Assembly (NCBI GenBank): GCA_020638995.1
Contig: JACKHM010000001.1
Location: 434,001 to 498,000, forward strand
Source of the DNA: Planctomycetaceae bacterium
GTDB lineage: Bacteria; Planctomycetota; Planctomycetia; Pirellulales; Pirellulaceae
Length of the DNA stretch: 64,000 bases
Reading direction: 5' to 3'
The notes beneath the pieces were generated by a model. It was not told where the DNA came from. It saw nothing but the letters and a program-made list of their open reading frames with translations, and searched no databases. The translations under genes and the position numbers were made by a program. This document shows, piece after piece, positions 16,773 through 26,058 of the stretch (its first letter is position 1; each line of letters opens with the position of its first letter).

Positions 16773-18002
16773 TTATATCTGCGAATCAACGTCAAACGGA
16801 TTGAGGTCCTGTCGCGGGCGATTATCGGCGATCAGTGGCCCGGCAAACGAGATCCCAACCCAAGCAACAATGCAAATTCCCCAAGCAACACCCGCACAAA
16901 GCAATTCCATCCCCGGCGATGTATTGCCCGAAATCGTTTTGAACTGATCAATGGCCGCCACCGCAACAAAGTTGATTAACCCCAGCGGCAACATCACCTT
17001 CCACGCAAACGCCATCAGCTGATCGAAGCGAAATCGTGGCCAACTCCAGCGAACAAGCATGAAGAACAGAATCACCAGGAATATCTTGGTCATCAACACC
17101 GCAACTCGAAGAATTGCTTGAACCCAACCGGGATTTGCGTCGGCCCCCGTGAGCCACCAAAAGTGCCATCCACCAAAGAACAACATCACGATCAGGAACG
17201 AAGCCGCGATCATGTGCAGAAATTCCGCCACGAGAAACAAAAGCAACTTGATGCCCGCATACTCGGTGTGATAGCCGCCGATGAGTTCCTGCTCACATTC
17301 TGGAAGATCAAAAGGCAGTCGCGCCGCCTCGGCAAATGCAGCGACAAAAAACACGAAGAATCCTAGCGGCTGAGTAAATGCAAACCACCAGCCTGTTTCG
17401 GCCTGTGCATAGATGATCTTGTCGAGGTCCAGCGAACCTGTCACCAGTATTACACCGAGTATTCCCAGTCCGAGCGGCAACTCATACGCGATCAACTGGG
17501 CGCTAGAACGCAAAGCACCCAGGAAACTGTATTTGTTGTTACTTGCCCAACCGCCAAGGATCACACCATAGACAGCAATACTCGACAGAGCGAACACAAC
17601 CAACATGCCGACGCCAGCACCGGGCGCGATGACCATCTCAATCGGCTCGTCCCCGAGCAGGCCGGGCGGCAGGACGCTGCCAAATGGAATAACTGCGAAT
17701 GTCGCGAGTGCGGCGACCAGAATCGAAATCGGCGCTAAAACGTACAACCGCTTATCAACGTGAGCTGGCGTGTACTCTTCTTTCAAAATGAATTTGACGC
17801 CATCCGCTGCGGGTTGGCCCAACCCAAACAGCCGCAGGTCCTTCCAACCTTTGTTAATTTGGCTCAACGGTGCCCCTACACGATTTGGCCCCACGCGATC
17901 CTGAACCCATGCGGCCATACGACGTTCGAGCAGCACGAAATAAGCTGCCGCTGTCATGAGGCCGCCGATGACGATCGCGATTTTTACCAGTGTTTCAATC
18001 AT
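16773..18002 (-). CDS. nuoH: NADH-quinone oxidoreductase subunit H
   Basis: NuoH (409 aa) forms much of the quinone-binding cavity. Recognisable parts are ERRMAAWVQDRVGPNRVGAP near residue 26, GWASNNKYSFLGALRSSAQL, AAFAEAARLPFDLPECEQELIGGYHTEY split over two loops, and WSWPRFRFDQLMAFAWKVMLP. It is about 80 residues longer than the E. coli subunit, with most of the excess in the loop after residue 90 and in the C terminus. ATG at 18002 fits the family start. Confidence 0.95.
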   Translation of the reverse strand: MIETLVKIAIVIGGLMTAAAYFVLLERRMAAWVQDRVGPNRVGAPLSQINKGWKDLRLFGLGQPAADGVKFILKEEYTPAHVDKRLYVLAPISILVAALATFAVIPFGSVLPPGLLGDEPIEMVIAPGAGVGMLVVFALSSIAVYGVILGGWASNNKYSFLGALRSSAQLIAYELPLGLGILGVILVTGSLDLDKIIYAQAETGWWFAFTQPLGFFVFFVAAFAEAARLPFDLPECEQELIGGYHTEYAGIKLLLFLVAEFLHMIAASFLIVMLFFGGWHFWWLTGADANPGWVQAILRVAVLMTKIFLVILFFMLVRWSWPRFRFDQLMAFAWKVMLPLGLINFVAVAAIDQFKTISGNTSPGMELLCAGVAWGICIVAWVGISFAGPLIADNRPRQDLNPFDVDSQI

Positions 18003-18032
18003 TGCTAATGTCGAGGCTTCCTACGACCTGTC

Positions 18033-19646
18033 TTACGTCGCGGCGAGTTGATTGACCTTTAGATCAATCCCGTGTGCGCATTCAACTCCCGACGCGGCGC
18101 TAAAGTACAACAACTCGCGGGTCACTTCGTCGAGAACCTTGCGCGAGTTATACAGCCCCTGCGAGCTCAACAGACGCCAGTAAAGCTGTCCCTCGGTCGT
18201 GACGCCCGCGGGCGGGCGCACCGCCCACTTGAACGATTGCAGCCGATCGGCGTGATTGACATACGAGCCATCTCGTTCGGCGAAAGTTGCCGAGGGCAGC
18301 TGATAAGTCGCAACATTCCATAACGGTGACGCAAAGGAGTCTTGAACGACGAGCAGCGGCACCGCAGATAGCTTTTGGGCAACCGCTTCATCGTTCCAAC
18401 TCGACTTGTAGCCGCCCGTTACCCAGACGGCGTCGAACGAATCGCCAGCTAATTGACCAAGGAAATCTTCCCAGGTCACTAGTTCTTTTGCGATTCCAAC
18501 AATGACCTCTTCGACTCCGCGACGGTTGGGGCACTTTTCGGCACGGATCGCGAAGCCACGTGCAAATGTTTCGTCCTCTCCCTCGATCGGGACGTGCCCA
18601 CGCACCAAGACCGCTTGTTGGTCGATGCCACGGACATATTTGGCCAACTGATAGGCTTCTTCAACAGTCAGATGCGGCGAAAGCACGGCGGCGATGCGAC
18701 TGCCCTTAGACAGCTTCGCGTGAAGTTCGCTGGGCAGCGCGGACCATTCGACATCCTCGTAGCCCTCTTTGCCTGCTCGCCGCGGCATAGTTACTCGCGT
18801 GGGATCGTGCACATGTTTCCAACCGTATCGGCCCTCGTCACACATCCACCACTGGTTCACGTGCGGATTCTCGCGAGGCTTCAACCGGTAGACTTTGTCT
18901 TGATTTTCTTCGACTTTGATGGAGCAACCCGTCGAGCAACCGGCGCATACATTGTCATGGCTCTTCATGAACCAAACACGTTGTTTGTACAAGAAGTCTC
19001 GATCTCCTAACGCGCCAACGGGGCAGAGATCAACGACATTGCCCGACATCTTGTTATCGAGCGGGAAGCCCGGGAAGACATCGATCTCTTCGTGAGCACC
19101 GCGGTTCACGACCATCAATTCAGCATCGCCGCTGATCTCGCGAGTGAATCGAACACAACGAGTACACATTACGCAACGGTCGACGAATAACGTGACAGTG
19201 TCGCCGAGTTCGCGTCGCCGACTCGTGAAGGGTTTTAAATCTGCGCGGCGTTCTTCGCGACCATGCTCGAAGTGATAGTCTTGCAACGAACACTCGCCCG
19301 CCTTGTCGCAAATGGGACAATCGATCGGATGTCGGATCAAAAGATCTTCTTCTACCATTGCACGAGCGGCTGTTATCTTTTCGCTCTTCGTCACAAAGAC
19401 CGTACCGTCGGTGGCCGGCGTCTGACAACCAGGCACCAGCTTGGGCAGCATGGTAATCGCGCCGGTAGCAGGATCACGGCGACCTGTTTCGACCAGACAC
19501 ATACGACAGCTGGCGACGACCGTTAGCCCGGGATGCCAACAGTAGTGCGGCACATCCGCGCCAACGCGAGCAGCGACTTGAATGCCGTTCAGGCGTTCGC
19601 CGTCAGCCAGTTCAACCTCTTGTCCGTCTACTAATACTGTTGCCAT
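18033..19646 (-). CDS. nuoG: NADH-quinone oxidoreductase subunit G, short form
   Basis: NuoG (537 aa) carries the peripheral-arm clusters. The 2Fe-2S ligands are in HYCWHPGLTVVASCRMCLVE. The His/Cys cluster is in DCPICDKAGECSLQDYHFEHG, and the N4-type cluster motifs are CVMCTRCVRF and VCAGCSTGCSIKVEENQ. The molybdopterin-oxidoreductase-like part after residue 215 is much shorter than in E. coli (about 900 aa in total). It keeps the fold entry (WWMCDEGRYGWKHVHDP) but no cofactor site is evident. ATG at 19646 (MATVLVDGQEVEL) is preferred to the open-frame start at 19670. Confidence 0.94.
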   Translation of the reverse strand: MATVLVDGQEVELADGERLNGIQVAARVGADVPHYCWHPGLTVVASCRMCLVETGRRDPATGAITMLPKLVPGCQTPATDGTVFVTKSEKITAARAMVEEDLLIRHPIDCPICDKAGECSLQDYHFEHGREERRADLKPFTSRRRELGDTVTLFVDRCVMCTRCVRFTREISGDAELMVVNRGAHEEIDVFPGFPLDNKMSGNVVDLCPVGALGDRDFLYKQRVWFMKSHDNVCAGCSTGCSIKVEENQDKVYRLKPRENPHVNQWWMCDEGRYGWKHVHDPTRVTMPRRAGKEGYEDVEWSALPSELHAKLSKGSRIAAVLSPHLTVEEAYQLAKYVRGIDQQAVLVRGHVPIEGEDETFARGFAIRAEKCPNRRGVEEVIVGIAKELVTWEDFLGQLAGDSFDAVWVTGGYKSSWNDEAVAQKLSAVPLLVVQDSFASPLWNVATYQLPSATFAERDGSYVNHADRLQSFKWAVRPPAGVTTEGQLYWRLLSSQGLYNSRKVLDEVTRELLYFSAASGVECAHGIDLKVNQLAAT

Positions 19647-19716
19647 AAGAATTTCAGAACTAGGACCCATGGTTTTTGATCAGCGTGCTGCAATCAAGAA
19701 ACATGAATCTGAAATA

Positions 19717-21072
19717 TCAATGCGATCCAATAATTTCGAGAACGGGCACTGGATCAGTCTCCAAATAACCGTCCGGATTCGTTCTCCTGATGTACTCTTC
19801 AAATTCGCCACGGAACTTACGAATCGCGTTCTTCATAGGCCACGCCGCACCATCGGCCAGACCGCAAATCGTGGTGCCAGGAATGATGCCGATGTTGTCG
19901 CTAATCTCCAGCAAAAGATCGAGATCCTTCAATCGACCTTTGCCGCCCTTGATCCGGTTCATCATCTTCAGGGCCCAAGAGGTGCCTTCGCGGCAAGGCG
20001 TGCATTGCCCGCAACTCTCATGTGCAAAGAATTGGCAGCTGTTGTGGAGAAAGTCGACCATCGAAACCGTTTCGTCAACGACGACGACAGCCGCGGTTCC
20101 AAGTCCCAGGCAACCATGCTTTCCCGGCCCGGCAAAATCGAGCGGACAATCAAATTCGTCCGCAGTCAGCAGTCCCATGCTGATGCCACCGGGAATCGCA
20201 GCCTTCGCCTTGCGGCCTTTCCAGATCCCGCCACCGTAATTGTCAATCAACTCGTTGACTGTGATACCCAAGGGAGCTTCATAGCAACCGGGTTTTTCGA
20301 TGTGGCCGCTGAGACAATATAGCTTGGGACCGTAGCTGCCAGGGTCACGAGGATTGTTCGGATCGGGTGGAACGCCGACCGATCGGAACCAGTCAGCTCC
20401 TCGGTCGACGATCTGTTTGACACATGCAGCGGTTTCGACGTTGTTCACAACCGTTGGCTTACGAAAGGCGCCTTCCACTGCGGGAAACGGAGGCTTGATA
20501 CGAGGCCACGCTCGCCGGCCTTCCAAACTTTCGATCAAGCCAGTCTCTTCGCCGCAGATATACGCCGCGGCTCCGCGGTGCAGATAGATGTCGAGCGAAT
20601 AGCCGCTGCCGAGAATATTCTGGCCGAGGTAGCCTGCGGCATAGCACTCGTCGACCGCTGCCTGAACTCGCTTCCACGCCAATGGGTACTCGTAGCGCAT
20701 GTAGAAGTAGGCCGTCGAGGCTGCGGTCGCGAAACAGCTGATAATCAAGCCCTCAATCACTTGATGTGGGTCTTCTTCCATCAAAATGCGATTATTGAAC
20801 GTCCCCGGTTCGCTCTCGTCAGCATTCAAGCAGAAGTAAATTGGGCCCGGATGATCCTTCGGCAGAAAAGTCCATTTCAAACCTGTTGGAAACCCCGCGC
20901 CGCCGCGACCGCGAAGGCCGCTGCTCTTAACAAGTTCCTTTACATCGTCGGCGGACATGCCGCCAAGGACCTTCTTCAGACCGGTGTAACCGCCCCACGA
21001 TTCATAGGCGCGCAGCGTGTGACTGTCGTCTTTGCAGATGTTTGCTAATAAGACTGGCTCAAATTCGGCCAC
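19717..21072 (-). CDS. nuoF: NADH-quinone oxidoreductase subunit F (NADH/FMN site)
   Basis: NuoF (451 aa) oxidises NADH through FMN. The NADH-binding stretch is GLRGRGGAGFPTGLKW, and the FMN region has ICFLNADESEPGTF-like sequence (YFCLNADESEPGTFNNR) and GAAAYICGEETGLIESLEG. The C-terminal 4Fe-4S N3 ligands are in SCGQCTPCREGTSW and the later TICGLADGAAWP. All expected cysteines are present. It follows nuoE by 11 bp. Confidence 0.96.
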   Translation of the reverse strand: MAEFEPVLLANICKDDSHTLRAYESWGGYTGLKKVLGGMSADDVKELVKSSGLRGRGGAGFPTGLKWTFLPKDHPGPIYFCLNADESEPGTFNNRILMEEDPHQVIEGLIISCFATAASTAYFYMRYEYPLAWKRVQAAVDECYAAGYLGQNILGSGYSLDIYLHRGAAAYICGEETGLIESLEGRRAWPRIKPPFPAVEGAFRKPTVVNNVETAACVKQIVDRGADWFRSVGVPPDPNNPRDPGSYGPKLYCLSGHIEKPGCYEAPLGITVNELIDNYGGGIWKGRKAKAAIPGGISMGLLTADEFDCPLDFAGPGKHGCLGLGTAAVVVVDETVSMVDFLHNSCQFFAHESCGQCTPCREGTSWALKMMNRIKGGKGRLKDLDLLLEISDNIGIIPGTTICGLADGAAWPMKNAIRKFRGEFEEYIRRTNPDGYLETDPVPVLEIIGSH

Positions 21073-21083
21073 ACCAGCACCTT

Positions 21084-21569
21084 TTACTCTAACGAATCAA
21101 TGAATGCGTCCGCTTGCTCGTTGGTTACACACTTATGCAACGTCTCATTTGCCAAAACGCATGGAGCATACTCACATGCGCCAAGGCATTCGCCAAACTC
21201 TAGTGTCAGCTTTCCATCGGCAGTCGTGCCGCCGGGCTCAACACCAGCCTTCTGACACATATATTCGAGCAACTCATCGGCGCCGCGAAGATGACAACTG
21301 ATCGAGCGACAAACCCAAGCCCGAACGCGTCCGTGAGGCTCATCTTGCTTGAAAAAGCCATAAAAAGTCAGCGTGTCTTGAACTTGAGCAGGGCTCAACT
21401 CTAGCAACTCGGCCACTTCAACAACGGCCTGCAGAGGAACGTGACGCAGGCGTTCGTTGACGACATGCAACGCGGGCAACGTAACGGCCTGCTTGGATGG
21501 GTAGCGAGGAAAGAACGCCTTGATCTCGGCAACCATTTCGTCTGTCAGTATGCGTTCGTTATTCGTCAT
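21084..21569 (-). CDS. nuoE: NADH-quinone oxidoreductase subunit E (2Fe-2S)
   Basis: NuoE (161 aa) is a thioredoxin-like 2Fe-2S subunit that binds NuoF. The cluster ligands are the pair in VCRSISCHLRG and the pair in FGECLGACEYAPCV. The N-terminal helical part (PSKQAVTLPALHVVNERL) is typical. It lies 33 bp downstream of nuoD. Confidence 0.95.
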   Translation of the reverse strand: MTNNERILTDEMVAEIKAFFPRYPSKQAVTLPALHVVNERLRHVPLQAVVEVAELLELSPAQVQDTLTFYGFFKQDEPHGRVRAWVCRSISCHLRGADELLEYMCQKAGVEPGGTTADGKLTLEFGECLGACEYAPCVLANETLHKCVTNEQADAFIDSLE

Positions 21570-21602
21570 TGGTCATTCATCATCGGCCATTTGCGTCAAC
21601 GC

Positions 21603-22832
21603 TCACCGATCAAGCTCCGCTGCGATGATATTGAGACTCCCGAGCACGGCTACGATATCGCTCAGCGTATGCCCGCGGATCAAATGCGGGAACGCAGCAA
21701 AGTGAATAAACGAAGGAGGACGACATCGAGCTCGATAAGCGACGTCACTGCCATCGCCAGCAATATAAAACCCGAGTTCGCCATTGCCGGTTTCCGTCGC
21801 GGCGTAGACTTCCTCGCAAGGCACCTCGAAACCGCGATTTGCCATCACCAGCTCGAAATGCGTGATCGTACCCTCGATCGTTTGATAGACCTGCTGCTTG
21901 GTGGGCAACGTCGTCCGCTCGTCGACTCCGATATTCGCAGGACCGGCGGGGATATTCTCGATCGCCTGTTCGAGGATCTTCAAACTTTCTCGCATCTCTG
22001 CCATGCGGACGTAGTAACGGGCAAAGCAATCGCCAGCGGTCGAGCAACAGACCTGAAAATCAAAGTCCTCGTAGCCAAGATACGGGTCGTCTTTACGAAC
22101 GTCGCGTGTCACGCCGCTTGCCCGAGCAATCGGCCCCGTACAACTGCGATTTATCGCCTCTTCCCTTGTAAGCACACCCACACCTTTCGTCCGGTCGACG
22201 AAGATCCGATTGCGATTTAGCAGCCTTTCCATGTCGTCGATTGTCTTCGGAAAGTCCTTGAGAAACGCTCGGACCTTCTCAACGACCAAGGGCGTGATGT
22301 CATGCATGACTCCGCCAACGCGTGTGTAGCTGTTCGTAAAGCGAGCGCCACACAACGCCTCGAAAATGTCGTAGATCTTCTCTCGCTGATAGAACGCGTA
22401 CAAGAAGAACGTAAAAGCACCGGTATCAAGACCCATTGCTCCGGTGCTGAGCAAATGATCGCTGATACGAGCCAACTCGGCGATGATTACTCGAATGTAT
22501 TTGCAACGCGGTGTTAACTCGATGCCAAGCAATGTTTCCACCGCGTGGTGCCAAGCAACATTATTCGCCATGGGCGAAATGTAGTTCATTCGGTCCGTGA
22601 CCGTCACATACTGGTTGTAATCCAGATGCTCGCCGATCTTTTCGAAACCCGAATGCAAGTAGCCGATATCAGGAATGGCGTCGACCACACGCTCGCCGTC
22701 CAACTTCAACACGATACGTAGCGTCGTATGCGTGGCCGGATGTTGCGGACCGAAATTCAGCGTCCACAAATAATCCTCCTCGCGAGCGTCCTTCGCAAAG
22801 TCAGGTCGAGTTGGTGAGGCTGCTGTCGCCAT
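21603..22832 (-). CDS. nuoD: NADH-quinone oxidoreductase subunit D
   Basis: NuoD (409 aa) is the 49-kDa-type subunit, which together with NuoB forms the quinone reduction site. It shows NFGPQHPATHTTLRIVLKLDG with the quinone-site histidine loop, IGYLHSGFEKIGEHLDYNQY, and the C-terminal DIVAVLGSLNIIAAELDR that ends the family. It is separate from nuoC, unlike the fused NuoCD of enterobacteria. It lies 33 bp downstream of nuoC. Confidence 0.96.
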   Translation of the reverse strand: MATAASPTRPDFAKDAREEDYLWTLNFGPQHPATHTTLRIVLKLDGERVVDAIPDIGYLHSGFEKIGEHLDYNQYVTVTDRMNYISPMANNVAWHHAVETLLGIELTPRCKYIRVIIAELARISDHLLSTGAMGLDTGAFTFFLYAFYQREKIYDIFEALCGARFTNSYTRVGGVMHDITPLVVEKVRAFLKDFPKTIDDMERLLNRNRIFVDRTKGVGVLTREEAINRSCTGPIARASGVTRDVRKDDPYLGYEDFDFQVCCSTAGDCFARYYVRMAEMRESLKILEQAIENIPAGPANIGVDERTTLPTKQQVYQTIEGTITHFELVMANRGFEVPCEEVYAATETGNGELGFYIAGDGSDVAYRARCRPPSFIHFAAFPHLIRGHTLSDIVAVLGSLNIIAAELDR

Positions 22833-22865
22833 TAGTGTCGTGCCAATACTTTGCTTAAAGGAAAG

Positions 22866-23369
22866 TTACGCCTCGCCTCGAGTCAGCATTTGGAAATTGT
22901 GCCGTTCACCGCGCCCTTGCAGCGGATAGTCCTTGCGGAGCGGGTGCGCCGCGAATTCCTCCGGCAGCAGAATACGACGCAAATCGGGATGCCCTTCAAA
23001 ACGAATCCCGAACATATCCCAGACCTCGCGCTCCATCCAGTTCGCACCTTCCCACAGGGGCACTACCGAAGGGACCGTTAGATCAGGTTCGTTTAACATC
23101 ACACGAACCGTTAGACGCGAACCTTCCCTCGTACTCGCAAGCAAGTACACCAACCCAAATCGATCCTTAGCCTCGCGAAATCCCAAGTAGTCAACACAAG
23201 TCAGATCAACAAGCATGTCAAAGCCGCATTCGCCCTTGAGGTAACTCAGGACATCGAAACACTGCGACCGCCTGACGACAACCCGAACCTGTCCACGAAA
23301 ATTACTATCCGAGACCTCGGAAAACCGTCCTCGCAACGCTTCCACAACTTTCGACAACGCCGAACTCAT
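22866..23369 (-). CDS. nuoC: NADH-quinone oxidoreductase subunit C
   Basis: NuoC (167 aa) is the 30-kDa-type peripheral subunit. It shows LVDLTCVDYLG in the middle, ANWMEREVWDMFGIRFEGHPDLRRIL, and PLRKDYPLQGRGE near the C terminus, which is the family signature. It overlaps the end of nuoB by 4 bp. Confidence 0.95.
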   Translation of the reverse strand: MSSALSKVVEALRGRFSEVSDSNFRGQVRVVVRRSQCFDVLSYLKGECGFDMLVDLTCVDYLGFREAKDRFGLVYLLASTREGSRLTVRVMLNEPDLTVPSVVPLWEGANWMEREVWDMFGIRFEGHPDLRRILLPEEFAAHPLRKDYPLQGRGERHNFQMLTRGEA

Positions 23370-23941
23370 CCATTCACTCCCAGCCGGTGAGGCACGACAG
23401 GGGGATTGCCAATGATTGGAAGCTCCATCAACGCACGCTTACGTTGCTGGCGGGCAAAGGTATTAAATTCGCGTCCCTCGATCGTACCTTCAGCCTGAAT
23501 TTTGTCTTGTAAATCCATGATTGCCTGAATCAATTGTTCAGGCCGGGGCGGGCAACCTGGAACATACATATCGACCGGAATGAAGCGATCGATACCTTGC
23601 ACGACCGAGTAGGTGTCGAAAACTCCACCCGTCGAGGCACAGGCGCCCATCGAGATACACCATTTTGGCTCGTGCATCTGCTGCCAAATACGCTGCAACA
23701 CCGGGAGCATCTTCATGACAACTCGCCCGGCGACAATCATCAGGTCACACTGTCGCGGGCTGAAGCGAAATACTTCAGCACCAAATCGCGCCATGTCGTG
23801 GCGGCTTGCTCCGGTCGCCATCAACTCGATCCCGCAACAAGCCGTCGCGAACGGCATTGGCCACAGGCTGTTCTTGCGACACCAACTGCCTAACGAATCC
23901 AGCTTACTGATGACCACATTTTCAGGCAGCTCTATCGCCAT
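23366..23941 (-). CDS. nuoB: NADH-quinone oxidoreductase subunit B (cluster N2)
   Basis: NuoB (191 aa) holds cluster N2, the last iron-sulfur centre before quinone. Its ligands appear as the adjacent cysteines in FATACCGIELMATG, the cysteine in GACASTGGVFDTYSVVQG and the one in YVPGCPPRPEQL. ATG at 23941 (MAIELPENV) is the likely start: it overlaps the end of nuoA by 10 bp and has GGAAAGG upstream. The frame continues open to 23962. Confidence 0.95.
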   Translation of the reverse strand: MAIELPENVVISKLDSLGSWCRKNSLWPMPFATACCGIELMATGASRHDMARFGAEVFRFSPRQCDLMIVAGRVVMKMLPVLQRIWQQMHEPKWCISMGACASTGGVFDTYSVVQGIDRFIPVDMYVPGCPPRPEQLIQAIMDLQDKIQAEGTIEGREFNTFARQQRKRALMELPIIGNPPVVPHRLGVNG

Positions 23942-24330
23942 CGGAACACACCTTTCCGCCAAGCGTAGGCAAGGCCGACAGTGAGCAAGGCGATGAAGAC
24001 CATAACCTCAGCGAACACCACCGTGGAACTGAAACCAGGAGTTGATTCAGCGATACTCCTCAGACCCTGCGGATTCTTGTTAGCAACCGCCCAAGGATAG
24101 AGAAACAACAACTCGACGTCGAACAACAGAAAGGCAATCGCGACGAGGTGAAAACGGACATCGAAGCGGCGCCGAGCATCGTGTATCGGATCCATGCCGC
24201 TTTCATAAGGCATCTCTTTCACTCGCCCAGTCTTTTTGGGACCCAGCAGGCTGCCCAGCCCCAGCACCCCAACGGACAGCAGGGTCGCACAAGCGGCAAA
24301 GAGCAGAAGTGGAAGTAGAAGGTTTTCCAT
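23932..24330 (-). CDS. nuoA: NADH-quinone oxidoreductase subunit A
   Basis: NuoA (132 aa) is a three-helix membrane subunit and the first gene of the operon. It shows KEMPYESGMDPIHDARRRFDVRFHLVAIAFLLFDVELLFLYPWA split over the second helix, the canonical NuoA block. The leader between the inferred promoter at 24440-24468 and the start contains a perfect inverted repeat. Confidence 0.95.
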   Translation of the reverse strand: MENLLLPLLLFAACATLLSVGVLGLGSLLGPKKTGRVKEMPYESGMDPIHDARRRFDVRFHLVAIAFLLFDVELLFLYPWAVANKNPQGLRSIAESTPGFSSTVVFAEVMVFIALLTVGLAYAWRKGVFRWR

Positions 24331-24367
24331 AACCTCTTAGGATGAATGCAATTAACGCGGACCGTCA

Positions 24368-24397
24368 AAAACTTTGTGAATCTTGTCACAAAGTTTT
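24368..24397 (-). promoter_or_regulatory. Rex/CRP-type inverted repeat in the nuo leader
   Basis: A perfect 12-bp inverted repeat (24368-24379 and 24386-24397) with a 6-bp spacer contains TTGTGA-N6-TCACAA. This matches the operator core used by the redox repressor Rex and also the CRP/FNR-type core TGTGA-N6-TCACA. It sits 38 bp before the nuoA start and downstream of the inferred transcription start, where a bound repressor could block elongation. A hairpin in the mRNA leader is the alternative. Confidence 0.6.
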
Positions 24398-24439
24398 CCA
24401 ACAAAAAAACCAGCCGTTTCCTTCGGCCAATTAAGCAGC

Positions 24440-24468
24440 ATCGTATCTGTGCCCAGAAACATGGTCAA
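24440..24468 (-). promoter_or_regulatory. Probable promoter of the nuo operon
   Basis: Read on the minus strand: TTGACC (24468-24463), a 17-bp spacer, then TACGAT (24445-24440). This is a close match to a housekeeping sigma-70-type promoter, pointing toward nuoA with a leader of about 100 nt. Confidence 0.55.
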
Positions 24469-24544
24469 GGTAGTGCGTTCGCACGCCGCAGATCCGTCGA
24501 TCGGAAAAGACACACTGCATCCTGAAAGGTCCGCCGGTAAACAC

Positions 24545-24582
24545 AAAAACCCGGCGTTGCGATCAAGATCGCAACGCCGGGT
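24545..24582 (-). terminator. Terminator of the secreted propeller gene
   Basis: A perfect 16-bp stem (24549-24564 with 24567-24582, GC-rich core ACCCGGCGTTGCGATC) is followed on the minus strand by TTTTGTGTTT. It lies 32 bp after the stop of the gene at 24614 and insulates it from the nuo promoter. Confidence 0.85.
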
Positions 24583-24613
24583 CGAGAGAAATCAAGCTTC
24601 GGCTTCAATCCGA

Positions 24614-25726
24614 CTACGGCAAGTCGATTGTCGCCAAGTCCAATGCGCCACCTTCGCGCTGGACAACGATGATCGCATGATTGTCGTTCAGCCTATCGAG
24701 TTGCACGACGCCTTCCAGTTCGGTGATCGTCTCGTACTTCTGGCCTGCAACGCCACCTCCGCCCACTGGAGAGGTGATACCTTCGCTACGACCAATATCT
24801 TTGGTGCTAATCTTCATCACACCACGGGCGCTGTTCGCCATCAACAACCAGCTCTCGCCACCTTTCTCGTAGACGATCATGTCGTAGGGGCGATTTCGAT
24901 TTCCGAGTTCGGCAACCGTGGTACCGCGAACAGGCTTCTCGGACTTCAAACTCGATACATCAAAACGAACCAGCGGCGTGCAAGTAAAACCCGCGAGCAC
25001 ACTCGGCTTACCATCGATGTTGAATGGCACGAAAGTTCGCACGGTCGAAAAGTTTTCCAGACCGCCATGAGCACCGTGATAGATCTCGACGTTGACGCCC
25101 GTATCTGCTGAAGTCAACGGGAACGCAAGCTCTCGCACGGTCGACAACGGACGTCCACCGTCAGGATTCGGTGACACACCAGACACCAACACCTTGCCAT
25201 CGCTGTACGCCAAATCTGTAATCGACTCGTCGCGAGCATTACCGCGACGACGTCCTTCGCCGACGACTTTGTCTTCGGGCGCATTTGGCAAAGCCACTTT
25301 GGCCACACCAATGCCTTCGAGCTTGACTTGGCTTAGCGCGCCGGTTTGCTCGACGCGAACAATCGAGGCTTTCCCGTTGGCATTCGCCGAGATATAGACG
25401 TTGCCACTGGCCGGATTCACGACCACGTCGTTGATGGTGACATCTTGCGAGCCGACTCCGACCACATCCGCAACTTTTTCATTCAAGGCCTTGATGTCAT
25501 AGCTAACTTTCGCCGACTCGCCGGAGGCATCTCCCGTGTCGATCGCAACTACCGTAGCGGCTTTGGTGTCGCCCACCAATAAAATGCCATCAGGGCCAAA
25601 TGCGAGTGGGCCCGCCGATTTGAGATCCGCATTGCCCTTCTTCAGCCCCCACTCCGCTCCGTTTGTTGCAGATACCGTCAGCATTGCAACAAGGATCGCA
25701 CAACTCAAACAAAACTTCGCTTGCAT
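24614..25726 (-). CDS. Secreted beta-propeller-like protein of unknown function
   Basis: The 370-residue protein begins with a signal peptide (MQAKFCLSCAILVAMLTVSA, cut near TNGAE). Repeated strands of NHL/WD-like type follow, for example SAGPLAFGPDGILLVGDTKA, VVNPASGNVYISANANGKAS and ITDLAYSDGKVLVSGVSPNP. The spacing of these units, with GxLLVGD-like turns, suggests a beta-propeller exported to the periplasm or beyond. No catalytic motif is visible. ATG at 25726 has GAAGGAG upstream and removes a 45-residue non-hydrophobic extension found in the longer frame. A strong terminator follows. Confidence 0.7.
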   Translation of the reverse strand: MQAKFCLSCAILVAMLTVSATNGAEWGLKKGNADLKSAGPLAFGPDGILLVGDTKAATVVAIDTGDASGESAKVSYDIKALNEKVADVVGVGSQDVTINDVVVNPASGNVYISANANGKASIVRVEQTGALSQVKLEGIGVAKVALPNAPEDKVVGEGRRRGNARDESITDLAYSDGKVLVSGVSPNPDGGRPLSTVRELAFPLTSADTGVNVEIYHGAHGGLENFSTVRTFVPFNIDGKPSVLAGFTCTPLVRFDVSSLKSEKPVRGTTVAELGNRNRPYDMIVYEKGGESWLLMANSARGVMKISTKDIGRSEGITSPVGGGGVAGQKYETITELEGVVQLDRLNDNHAIIVVQREGGALDLATIDLP

Positions 25727-25918
25727 GTTTCTTGCTCCTTCGAACTCAGATCGAACAGACTGCTTGTTAACCGCTAGGCCCGGAATCCACTCGGGATGAT
25801 TATCCAGCTTCACGGATCGACAAACAAGCGGCAGGCGGACGAATTCGCACACTTGTTCCACGGAAAGTACCGACGACGCCGGGGTCGTCGTCGATTTCCG
25901 CTAGTCCGGATTATTCAC

Positions 25919-26058
25919 GTAGGCCGGAACAAGGTCGCGCAAGTCATTGCCGGAACAGCGCAAACGCTTTAAGTACGAAGTCTCTTTCGGGCGACACTCG
26001 AAATAGGATCCAGCGACCGAAGTTCCGGCACGGGCAGCGTTTGCTGGTTCCGGCCTAC
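25919..26058. repeat. REP-like element with 12-bp inverted ends
   Basis: GTAGGCCGGAAC at 25919-25930 is the exact reverse complement of GTTCCGGCCTAC at 26047-26058. Inside, GCCGGAACAGCGCAAACGCT and its imperfect inverse recur, so the 140 bp can fold into a long structured element. The right arm covers the stop codon of xylA. It is probably an interspersed repetitive palindrome; it may protect or end the xylA transcript. Confidence 0.6.

Noticed and set aside
21441..22220. A 259-codon plus-strand frame
   Set aside because: Antisense to nuoE and nuoD, no domain or ribosome site.
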